A stretch of DNA of 31,657 bases from a virus, in the IMG/VR virus record IMGVR_UViG_3300020187_000125, positions 1-31,657 of that record. One strand, 5' to 3'. A program made the translations under genes and the position numbers. Positions 1-6,290 of this stretch are shown here, piece by piece. The first letter of the stretch is position 1. Each line of letters opens with the position of its first letter. The notes below the pieces were generated by a model. It was not told where the DNA came from. It made no database searches and worked only from the letters and a program-made list of their open reading frames with translations.

Positions 1-93
1 TTTCACTAGATATGGTCTGTATGTTACGACCTTCATGGTTGAAGGTATTTGTACCTCATATCTAACTGATTCATTTAACTTAGGTAGTGCCAT
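1..93 (-). CDS. gp26: Baseplate hub subunit gp26, N-terminal part (cut by window edge)
   Basis: Only the first 31 codons are inside the window; the reading frame continues past position 1. The start MALPKLNES, then the stretch IPSTMKVVTYRPYLVK (a ...PST-x-K-x-x-x-YRP-[YF]-LVK pattern), matches the N-terminus I recall for gp26 baseplate hub subunits of marine T4-like phages. T4 gp26 is needed to assemble the central hub of the baseplate. A perfect late promoter lies upstream on the same strand (128-135), with a start-to-promoter spacing like that of other units here, which supports this start. It is the last visible gene of the minus-strand unit and follows the tube-initiator-like gene. The call rests on a short segment, so it is good but not certain. 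Confidence 0.7.
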   Translation of the reverse strand, partial: MALPKLNESVRYEVQIPSTMKVVTYRPYLVK

Positions 94-127
94 AATATTA
101 TTTATTCTCCGTGTTTATAATATAATC

Positions 128-135
128 TATTTATA
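128..135 (-). promoter_or_regulatory. T4-type late promoter (TATAAATA) for gp26
   Basis: The plus strand reads TATTTATA, giving the perfect T4 late octamer TATAAATA on the minus strand. By the T4 convention (octamer at -13 to -6) transcription would begin near 122, leaving a leader of about 29 nt before the gp26 ATG. It lies just beyond the stop codon of the gene at 142-858. Confidence 0.75.
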
Positions 136-141
136 ATCTTT

Positions 142-858
142 TTAAAAGATTTTTCTCATAACGCCGCCAAGAAGTGCCTCTCCAATTTGACTCCCTCTTC
201 CTTTGTCATATTTTGATACAGTTTTAAATTTCTTGAACGATAGTTGTACTGTTTGTTTAAGTAATGTTGATTCTGACGCTCCACCCATAGTAATCTCTGA
301 CATACTATAAGGAAAACAATCTTCAAGTTCAATCTCATATATTATATCATCACTTGTGATAAAATTTAAATCGAACTGCCCTTGAGCAAAATCTAGTGGA
401 CCAAGTCTCGGAAGTCTTGACCTTATAGAACTTGGTATTTTACCAGCATTAAATAATTTCTTCTTTGTGATATCAAACGCAACACCCTTTCTTAGAACTT
501 GGATTATTACAGGTTTAACATAACTTTTATTATATCTTAATGTTTTGTTTTGAGAATCATATGCTGTTCGTTGCCATGCTTCAAAATAATATCTTGACCC
601 AAAATCGTTAAGAAGAATAAACGAAAGATTAATATCCATATGTGAATCGCCATAAGCAACCTTGAATGTGTTATCCATCCCCATTTGAACTTCTCTTGTA
701 GTAATTTGTCTGCTAGGTAAAACTACATCAGTACACAATATATCCATACTTCTATTTTCGCCGTTTACTGTAGGCAGTTTAACTCTATATAAATTAGAGT
801 CTGCTAGACCTCCGCCTTTACCGATTTCTGATAAAATATCATCTACCCGTTGTGCCAT
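142..858 (-). CDS. Tail tube initiator / tube-like protein (gp54/gp19 family)
   Basis: This 238-aa protein most resembles the T4 tube-fold family (tail tube gp19, tube initiator gp54). Visible features are an N-terminal SNLYRVKLP strand, then a CTDVVLPSR segment (residues about 42-50, the 'inner surface' strand that in this family precedes a loop and beta-hairpin), the MDINLSFILLNDFGSRYYFEAWQ stretch (about 74-96, strand followed by helix), and a C-terminal strand pair around ECFPYSMSE and LLKQTVQLSFKKFK. The length lies between gp19 (163 aa) and gp54 (320 aa). It lies 3 nt after the stop of the gp2-like gene and before gp26, a hub/tube-start context that favours a gp54-like role: the first ring on which the tail tube polymerises. 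It could instead be a second tube-ring protein. No tail sheath gene is near, which argues against gp19 itself. Confidence 0.55.
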   Translation of the reverse strand: MAQRVDDILSEIGKGGGLADSNLYRVKLPTVNGENRSMDILCTDVVLPSRQITTREVQMGMDNTFKVAYGDSHMDINLSFILLNDFGSRYYFEAWQRTAYDSQNKTLRYNKSYVKPVIIQVLRKGVAFDITKKKLFNAGKIPSSIRSRLPRLGPLDFAQGQFDLNFITSDDIIYEIELEDCFPYSMSEITMGGASESTLLKQTVQLSFKKFKTVSKYDKGRGSQIGEALLGGVMRKIF

Positions 859-861
859 TTT

Positions 862-1440
862 TTAACCTATCATCTTTCTTGAGTCTGAGTATGCAGTAAG
901 AGCATTTGGAATTTTCTTGAAACTTGCTACAGGAAGGAATGCTGCTATCTCCCAATCTGTGGCAGGAACCTGTGCAAAACTACTTTTAACATTTGATGTT
1001 AAATAATGTTTAAAACAAGGTTTATAGTATTTTAAATTTGCTGTTGATTTAAGAGTACTATATGTAATGTTAAATTTTGCGGTAGGTGAGTTTTTACTTG
1101 ATGCAATATCCATTAACCCGTCTAGCATCTTTGCTCGTAACATAGGATTAATGTAGTGTAGGTTTAATCCATAGAAACCCTTTGGTGCAGGTCCAACTAT
1201 AACAACTAAAGGGAAGGTGTCATAATACGGTAATGTGTCTTTTGTCTTTGGGTCGTAAAAGAACATCTGCATCGTTCCGACTATATCCCCACCAGTAGGT
1301 AACTCTCCCATTAATGCGTTACGATTAATTCCTCGTAAATCTCTTGCACGTTGGCGAAACCATTTACGTGATTCCGCAGTACGAGGTGTTACTCCCGCTC
1401 GGAATGCTTCTTGTGATAGGGTATCGAATATCTTACTCAT
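862..1440 (-). CDS. gp2-like DNA end protector / head completion protein
   Basis: This 192-aa protein carries a strongly patterned core: FFYDPKTKDTLPYYDTFPLVV (residues about 60-80), then GFYGLNLHYINPMLRAKMLDGLM (about 88-110), and a basic N-terminus rich in Arg (SRKWFRQRARDL). I associate this LPYYDxFPLV...GxNLHY pattern with proteins annotated as the T4 gp2-type DNA end protector in marine T4-like phages. T4 gp2 binds packaged DNA ends and helps complete heads. The neighbour just upstream is gp4, and in T4 genes 2, 50, 65 and 4 are clustered, which supports the call. The start codon lies only 6 nt after a perfect late promoter, so the mRNA should be nearly leaderless. The family assignment is from memory of the motif, not an alignment. 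Confidence 0.5.
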   Translation of the reverse strand: MSKIFDTLSQEAFRAGVTPRTAESRKWFRQRARDLRGINRNALMGELPTGGDIVGTMQMFFYDPKTKDTLPYYDTFPLVVIVGPAPKGFYGLNLHYINPMLRAKMLDGLMDIASSKNSPTAKFNITYSTLKSTANLKYYKPCFKHYLTSNVKSSFAQVPATDWEIAAFLPVASFKKIPNALTAYSDSRKMIG

Positions 1441-1446
1441 ATAGTC

Positions 1447-1454
1447 TATTTATA
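1447..1454 (-). promoter_or_regulatory. T4-type late promoter almost on the start codon of the gp2-like gene
   Basis: The plus strand reads TATTTATA, so the minus strand has TATAAATA, followed by GACTAT and then the ATG at 1440-1438. With the octamer at -13 to -6, +1 falls at 1441, one base before the ATG, so no Shine-Dalgarno site would be present in this transcript. The octamer sits directly after the gp4 stop codon (1455-1457) and fills most of the 14-bp gap between the genes. Confidence 0.7.
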
Positions 1455-1940
1455 CTATTTTTTACGACGTTTGAAAGGTTTTATTGGTTTTAATGGTTTG
1501 GTTGACTTAGGTATAATAGACTTCAAGGGTTCGTTCTTCTCAGTCCATATTATAAACTCCCAACCTCTGTCCTTGGCATATTCTTCTGCTGCTTCCCATT
1601 TGTTCACGTTCTTAATATAAGTCAAACTCTCGTTGAGGTATCTCTTTGTTCTGCGTCCACCCTTGGGAGGTCTAGTTTGTCCATCAGGTTTTATCTCTAC
1701 AAGGAACGTCTTACCCTGTTTAGTTGAAAGTTTCAAGTCCATAAAGTATCGGTGGTACTTCTTATCTACTTCATATAGATATGGTATAACAACTTCTTCG
1801 GATGACCACTTGATTATATTAGGGTTGTCGTCGCACCATTTAAAGGCATGTCGTTCCCATAGAGAACGATAGATAACCTTGGTTGGGTCACCTTCATACT
1901 TAGATGGATTTTTTACTGAATATCTTCCAGAATATGCCAT
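1455..1940 (-). CDS. gp4: Head completion protein gp4 (gp50-type)
   Basis: The 161-aa product starts MAYSGRYSVKNPSKYEGDP, close to the MAYSGK...KNPSKYxG start of T4 gp4, a head completion protein needed before tails join. Further conserved blocks are YRSLWERHAFKWCD (about 27-40), IIKWSSEEVVIPY (about 46-58), a DLKLSTKQGKTFLVEIKPD segment (about 70-88) and the ending of basic residues (KPFKRRKK). The E...YxxDL...xVEIKP layout resembles a PD-(D/E)XK nuclease-like core, and gp4 family members have been described as nuclease-like, but activity is not shown here. The frame is open a further 25 codons upstream; the ATG at 1940 is preferred because it gives the family N-terminus. It is the first gene of the minus-strand unit. 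Confidence 0.85.
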   Translation of the reverse strand: MAYSGRYSVKNPSKYEGDPTKVIYRSLWERHAFKWCDDNPNIIKWSSEEVVIPYLYEVDKKYHRYFMDLKLSTKQGKTFLVEIKPDGQTRPPKGGRRTKRYLNESLTYIKNVNKWEAAEEYAKDRGWEFIIWTEKNEPLKSIIPKSTKPLKPIKPFKRRKK

Positions 1941-1948
1941 AAAAACCT

Positions 1949-1956
1949 TATAAATA
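1949..1956 (+). promoter_or_regulatory. T4-type late promoter for the gp48-gp53-hub unit
   Basis: A perfect TATAAATA octamer. The predicted +1 is near 1962 and the leader to the ATG at 1996 is about 34 nt. It is the only plus-strand late octamer seen in the divergent intergenic region, and it points into a run of plus-strand genes with almost no gaps until 11772. Confidence 0.75.
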
Positions 1957-1975
1957 GACTTGACGAATATAAAAC

Positions 1976-1983
1976 TATTTAGT
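1976..1983 (-). promoter_or_regulatory. Candidate degenerate late promoter for gp4
   Basis: The minus strand reads ACTAAATA, six of eight matches to TATAAATA, with the last six bases intact. Its predicted +1 is near 1970, giving a leader of about 29 nt to the gp4 ATG, in the range of the better promoters here. It is the best minus-strand candidate in the gap between gp4 and gp48. Confidence 0.35.
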
Positions 1984-1995
1984 AAAGTAATAAAG

Positions 1996-3135
1996 ATGGC
2001 ATCAATATATAACAACTATATGGTTGACAAAAATGGTAACTTAGTCGACCGACGTAATGTTTATGGGGAGGAAGGTAGTGAAATAAAAACAGAGAAAACA
2101 CCAATTCAGAGATTTTCTGAGTCAGGTTATATAAGAAATACCTTCCCACAAAATTTAAAAAGTGATGGTAATAAGACCTATATAAGGTTTGAGGTTATTG
2201 ATGAGAAACCAGTAATGCTAGGTGATTTAGGGGGTTTGGTTAAACCTATGTTAACAGAAATTGTTGACCTCGCAGATGACTTCAGTGAAGCAGTTCAGAA
2301 TACAAATGGTTTAGGGTTGTTTGTAAATCTTGGATTATCTTTTGCGGACCGCGCTGCAGAATTATCACAGAGTAAGACTACACAAGACCGAGACATAATG
2401 CTCCCTGTGAAGGGCGACCAATATGTGGAAATATACATGCCTGAAGGAATAGTTTATGGAGGTAGTGTACAGTATAAAGGTGTGGATTTAGGTCGTGCTG
2501 GCGCTCTCGGTGTTTCTGCGTTACAAACTGGCAAAAACCCTTTAACCGCAATGTTAAATTCAGGAGTGACTACATTGGCACGTGGGTTAAAAGGTGCTGC
2601 TAATAGCGCATCAACAAACCTTGCCGTTAATCAGATTTTACAAAACTTCAGTAGTGATGATTTTGATACAACAATAGTTAAAAAAGTAGCGAATGTTGCT
2701 TCTCAAGTTACAGTAAATCCAAATACAAGACAAACTTTTGAGCATGTAGACACTCGTTCATTTTCGTTTTCGTTTACTATGATTCCTACCTCAAAAAATG
2801 AGTCAATGGCAATTAAAGATATTGTTAAATTTTTCCGTACACAACTATATCCGGAATCAATTGATGAAGCAGGAATTAGTATGGGTTATAAATATCCAGA
2901 AAGATTTTATATACACATGATGTATGAAGGTAAAAGAGTATTTCATAAAATAAAACCAGCATATTTAACTGCTGCAGAAGTTAAGTATAATGGTGGTAAG
3001 CAAGTATTCTTCAATGAAGGTGATGAAGTTGAACCTTATCAAACTGAATTGACTTTATCGTTTACAGAATCTACTCAGTTAGTAAGACAAGACATAAAAG
3101 GCGACCCTGAATCAACAGACCCAAGAGGATTTTAA
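1996..3135 (+). CDS. gp48: Baseplate tail tube cap gp48
   Basis: This 379-aa protein (T4 gp48 is about 364 aa) caps the baseplate hub and with gp54 starts the tail tube. The N-terminus MASIYNNYMVDKNGN is followed by a tube-fold strand (IMLPVKGDQYVEIYMPEGIVYG, about 135-155), an Ala/Leu-rich helical middle, and a C-terminal block VNPNTRQTFEHVDTRSFSFSFTMIPTS (about 239-265) plus KDIVKFFRTQLYPE (about 273-286). This 'VNP..R..F..V..R.FSF.F.M.P.S' block and the FFRxxLYPE helix are what I recognise from gp48 of marine T4-like phages. The frame stays open to 1960, but the ATG at 1996 is preferred: it lies about 34 nt beyond the predicted late-promoter start, and the 12 upstream residues look like non-coding sequence. 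gp53 begins at the very next base. Confidence 0.75.
   Translation: MASIYNNYMVDKNGNLVDRRNVYGEEGSEIKTEKTPIQRFSESGYIRNTFPQNLKSDGNKTYIRFEVIDEKPVMLGDLGGLVKPMLTEIVDLADDFSEAVQNTNGLGLFVNLGLSFADRAAELSQSKTTQDRDIMLPVKGDQYVEIYMPEGIVYGGSVQYKGVDLGRAGALGVSALQTGKNPLTAMLNSGVTTLARGLKGAANSASTNLAVNQILQNFSSDDFDTTIVKKVANVASQVTVNPNTRQTFEHVDTRSFSFSFTMIPTSKNESMAIKDIVKFFRTQLYPESIDEAGISMGYKYPERFYIHMMYEGKRVFHKIKPAYLTAAEVKYNGGKQVFFNEGDEVEPYQTELTLSFTESTQLVRQDIKGDPESTDPRGF
2887..2894 (+). promoter_or_regulatory. Late-promoter-like octamer inside gp48 (possibly chance)
   Basis: A perfect TATAAATA within the gp48 coding sequence, about 240 bp before gp53. In such A/T-rich DNA a few chance copies are expected, so this could be coincidental. 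Confidence 0.2.
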
Positions 3136-3897
3136 ATGCCCACAAATTACTTTGCAAATTTTCAATCAGTTCCATATAGGTTTGGGGATAATGAGACTGC
3201 AGTTTTTACTAAAAAACTTTCTCAATATGTTTCTGTATTAGAACATACAAAGAATAGTGAAACCTTATATGAAAAATATACAATAATAGCAGGAGAAAGA
3301 CCTGATACACTATCTTACAAACTTTATGGAACTGTAGATTACTATTGGACATTTTTTCTTGTAAACGAACACATTCGTGAATCTGGTTGGGCAATTCCTA
3401 GTTATGATTTGCTTGAAGAATCAAAAGTTAGATATCCTCATAGAACAGTAACCACTAATGGTGATATATCAAGTGATAATGGTTCATATGAATTATTTCC
3501 TGTTGGGGTAACTGTTACGGGTCAACAAAGTGGTACACAAGGAACAATAATACGTAAGATACCAGAGATGGGTCAAATAATAATAAATACTGGAGGCAGT
3601 GCATTCCTTCCAACTGAACAATTGTCTTTTTCAACTGTTGACGGAAATAAAGTAGTAAATCTTATATCAGAGTCTGCTCAGTATGATTCCGTTCATCATT
3701 ATGAAGATGCTGATGGAGTACATCAAGATTTACCTTTATTTGATTTCGGTAATCCTGCTCAAGGGTTGACCCCCATATCATATCGCGAAAGACTTGAAAA
3801 TAAAAACCTAGAACTACAACGAATTGTTATTATCAAACCAAGTTCTATTGGTCCAGTTGTCCGTGAATTTAAGTCTCTTATGAAACAAAAAAATTAG
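3136..3897 (+). CDS. gp53: Baseplate wedge subunit gp53
   Basis: This 253-aa protein is longer than T4 gp53 (196 aa) but shows the same landmarks. Residues about 55-88 read RPDTLSYKLYGTVDYYWTFF then LVNEHIRESGW, matching the T4 'RPEELANAIYGNPQLYWVLLMCND...YYGW' LysM-like region. The C-terminus (ENKNLELQRIVIIKPSS...F.SLM) matches T4 'ENEKLRQIKIIAKSDI...LIRIM'. The extra length is mostly an insertion of about 50 residues (about 115-165, VTGQQSGTQGTIIRKIPEMGQ), which looks like a small beta-rich domain. gp53 joins neighbouring wedges around the hub. It directly follows gp48 with no gap and is followed by the hub gene after 3 nt. Confidence 0.88.
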   Translation: MPTNYFANFQSVPYRFGDNETAVFTKKLSQYVSVLEHTKNSETLYEKYTIIAGERPDTLSYKLYGTVDYYWTFFLVNEHIRESGWAIPSYDLLEESKVRYPHRTVTTNGDISSDNGSYELFPVGVTVTGQQSGTQGTIIRKIPEMGQIIINTGGSAFLPTEQLSFSTVDGNKVVNLISESAQYDSVHHYEDADGVHQDLPLFDFGNPAQGLTPISYRERLENKNLELQRIVIIKPSSIGPVVREFKSLMKQKN

Positions 3898-3900
3898 AAT

Positions 3901-5445
3901 ATGTCTAGTGGTTCACAAAGAAATCCTCAGTTCTTAATAAGGGAAGCAGTATTAACTGCAGATAGATGGCAGGTTCCGAATGCCCCTACTCCTGATCAAG
4001 AACAAACTACAAACGATGATGCAGTAAAGGTTGCAACTACTGAAAAGAAACAAGAAGGAACACGTCCTGTACAAATAGAAATAACTTCATTGATTGCTGA
4101 AGTTCTTATATATGAATCTCTAGATAAACCTTTCCTGACAGGTAAAGTTACAGTAGTTGATTCTTCGGGTTTGTTTAATGGAATGGAATTTTCAGGAACA
4201 GAAAGAATAACACTTTCTATTGGTACTATCGATGAAGACCATGAAGAAATGGTTGTGAGAAAGAATTTTATAATGACTGGTATTGAAGCAGTCAAAAGTA
4301 ACAATAAGTCTTCTTCTTCAAGTACTTTTGTTTTTTCTATTATGGATGAGATTGGTTTCATTGGTCGCAGTACAAAGTTAAGAAAATCTTACAGTGGTAA
4401 TTTAGAATCTATTATAAGGAAAATTATTCGAAACGAATTTGGGCAAAAAATTGACGTAAGTCTTACGGGCGTTAAAAATGTAAAAGATATTGTAAGTGTT
4501 CAAGGTGGTATGAATGTAATTGTTCCTAACCTAAACATTTTGGAGACTATAACTTGGTTGTGTAGTAGATTGACAACAAGAAATAGTTCTCCATACTATG
4601 CTTTCGCTACATTAAATATTCCAATAGCGAAAAGTGAACTCGGTCTTGACATTTTAGATAATGCTTCAATCTCAAATTCATCTTCAAACGATTTGTCAAA
4701 ATCTGTAATTAGACTCGGTAATCTGCAAACTATGCTAACTCAGTCACCTTTCAATAAGCAACCTTATGTTTTTACTCCTTCTACCGCAACCAAAAGTACA
4801 GAAAGAGGGTTGAATAGTTATTTCACTATTAAAGAATTAGATATCCCTAAAGGTTCTGACACACTAAGGATGGTAGATATGGGAGCAGTTAGCAGTAACT
4901 ATTCTAATACTAATTTAGGTACAGGAGAAGTAACCAAAGTACGTCATTTAATGACAAAAAGCGTGCTTTCATTGCAAAGGGATGGGACTATAGGTTCAGA
5001 TGGACAAGGGGTTCAAAACGTTGTAGACCAACAATTTGCTATAGGACCAGAAAATAAATCTAAAAGCATAGACTTATACCCCTCTAGAAATTTTCATACA
5101 ATATCGTCATCTGGAACTTATGGCGATTTGCAAAGTTATCACGATGAAAAGCAAGAGCAAAATTTTAGACATAAGATTTCTTCTAAGGCAATGAAGGCGC
5201 ATCTAAATAAACAACCATTAAATATTGTTATCGAAGGTTCTACTTTTATGATTGGTAGAGCAACAGTAGGAAGGGTTATAGATATAAGTGTGAGAAGTGA
5301 TGTGACACAGGTAGAAAGTACTGAAAGTCTAAACGATTCTAGATATTCTGGAAAACATCTTGTTTACGAACTGAAACATCAGTTTACAAAAGAAAACCAT
5401 AATATCACACTAAATCTCCGCAAACTAGAATCTAAAAGAGAGTAG
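3901..5445 (+). CDS. Central baseplate hub protein (gp27-like)
   Basis: This 514-aa protein (T4 gp27 391 aa) has the layout of the phage hub fold shared by gp27, gp44-type hubs and the N-terminal part of VgrG. Residues about 55-110 (VQIEITSLIAEVLIYESLDKP then LTGKVTVVDSSGL) form the first tube-like barrel. Residues about 155-210 hold the SGNLESIIRKIIRNEFGQ helix and an ITWLCSR helix, and the last about 100 residues (FRHKISSKAMKAHLNKQPLN, GRVIDISVRS, YSGKHLVYELKHQF, NITLNLRKLES) form the second barrel with the usual 'G.YLV.ev.H.f......t.l.l.r' ending. The hub is a trimer that connects the tube to the spike. A Ser run (about 137-142) and a long polar middle account for the extra length. The adjacent OB-fold gp5-like gene supports the role. 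Confidence 0.75.
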   Translation: MSSGSQRNPQFLIREAVLTADRWQVPNAPTPDQEQTTNDDAVKVATTEKKQEGTRPVQIEITSLIAEVLIYESLDKPFLTGKVTVVDSSGLFNGMEFSGTERITLSIGTIDEDHEEMVVRKNFIMTGIEAVKSNNKSSSSSTFVFSIMDEIGFIGRSTKLRKSYSGNLESIIRKIIRNEFGQKIDVSLTGVKNVKDIVSVQGGMNVIVPNLNILETITWLCSRLTTRNSSPYYAFATLNIPIAKSELGLDILDNASISNSSSNDLSKSVIRLGNLQTMLTQSPFNKQPYVFTPSTATKSTERGLNSYFTIKELDIPKGSDTLRMVDMGAVSSNYSNTNLGTGEVTKVRHLMTKSVLSLQRDGTIGSDGQGVQNVVDQQFAIGPENKSKSIDLYPSRNFHTISSSGTYGDLQSYHDEKQEQNFRHKISSKAMKAHLNKQPLNIVIEGSTFMIGRATVGRVIDISVRSDVTQVESTESLNDSRYSGKHLVYELKHQFTKENHNITLNLRKLESKRE

Positions 5446-5450
5446 GAATT

Positions 5451-6281
5451 ATGAGTCCCCATCCTATTTTATCAGAATACTATGGCGATAGTACAAGGTG
5501 GTTTATCGCAACTGTTGTAAACTCAACCCCACCTGCAGGATATGAAGGAAGGGTAAAGATACGCATACACGGATTACATAGCGAGAATACACAAGATATT
5601 CCTGAAGACCATTTACCATGGGCGCAATGCGTTCTTCCAACTACCGAAGGTGGAGTATCAGGTATTGGTAAGATACCAAAAATATTACCGAGCGCATTAG
5701 TGTTTGGGTTGTTTATGGATGGTAAGAACTCACAAACCCCTATCGTGTTGGGTTCTATGCCCACAATAGAACGACCTTCTCAAGTACAGTTATCAACGAA
5801 GCAAAGTGTATTTGACCAAGAGTCTCTTAACATAACTACATACGACATAAAAGAGGATTTACAAGATAAACTAGAAGAAGAAACAAAGCAAAAGAGACAA
5901 GAGTTTACAATACAATTCTTTTTAAATTCGGGTCTTACTTATAATCAAACACTTGGTATTACTGAAAATTTATTTCAAAAGGGAATGATATCCGGAGGAA
6001 AGGTAGAGGATGGACCATATGGAATTGCTGGGTGGACTGGTGTGAGATTAAGACACTTGAAAGAGTTTGACTCGGATTTTAGTTCTTTTAGTACTCAACT
6101 TGAATTTATTATGTGGGAGTTTAATGGAACTATGAGGGATTCTTATATCCGCTTATTGGAAACAAACAGGTATGGAGGAGATAATGGTTCCTTTAAAGTT
6201 TTCGCTAAATACTATCTCAAGGAATCCCTTTCTAATTTACGTGAGTTGAGACCTGTTAACACGTATAATGGCGCAGCATAG
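5451..6281 (+). CDS. gp5-like OB-fold hub protein with degenerate tail-lysozyme domain
   Basis: Residues about 16-105 match the T4 gp5 N-terminal OB fold, which binds gp27: RWFIATVVNSTPP, GRVKIRIHGLHSE, LPWAQCVLPTTEGGVSGIGK, then VFGLFMDGKNSQTPIVLGSMP. Residues about 150-265 resemble the 'phage tail lysozyme' family: a helix ending NSGLTYNQTLGITENLFQKG, the hallmark YGIAGWTGVRLRHLKEF, then TQLEFIMWEFNG. In that family the segment before the GIAxWTG motif normally reads like NLxxESGxxP with a Glu thought to be catalytic; here it is NLFQKGMISG, with Lys177 about where that Glu should be, so muramidase activity is doubtful. T4 gp5 has OB fold, lysozyme and beta-helix in one chain; here the beta-helix is in a separate gene (9498-11108). 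It starts 5 nt after the hub gene, after TAGGAAT. Confidence 0.75.
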   Translation: MSPHPILSEYYGDSTRWFIATVVNSTPPAGYEGRVKIRIHGLHSENTQDIPEDHLPWAQCVLPTTEGGVSGIGKIPKILPSALVFGLFMDGKNSQTPIVLGSMPTIERPSQVQLSTKQSVFDQESLNITTYDIKEDLQDKLEEETKQKRQEFTIQFFLNSGLTYNQTLGITENLFQKGMISGGKVEDGPYGIAGWTGVRLRHLKEFDSDFSSFSTQLEFIMWEFNGTMRDSYIRLLETNRYGGDNGSFKVFAKYYLKESLSNLRELRPVNTYNGAA

Positions 6282-6290
6282 GAGTTTATA

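Noticed and set aside
1960-1988. TTGACG...TAAAGT sigma70-like promoter before gp48
   Set aside because: The -10 match is poor, and the perfect late octamer beside it explains expression better.
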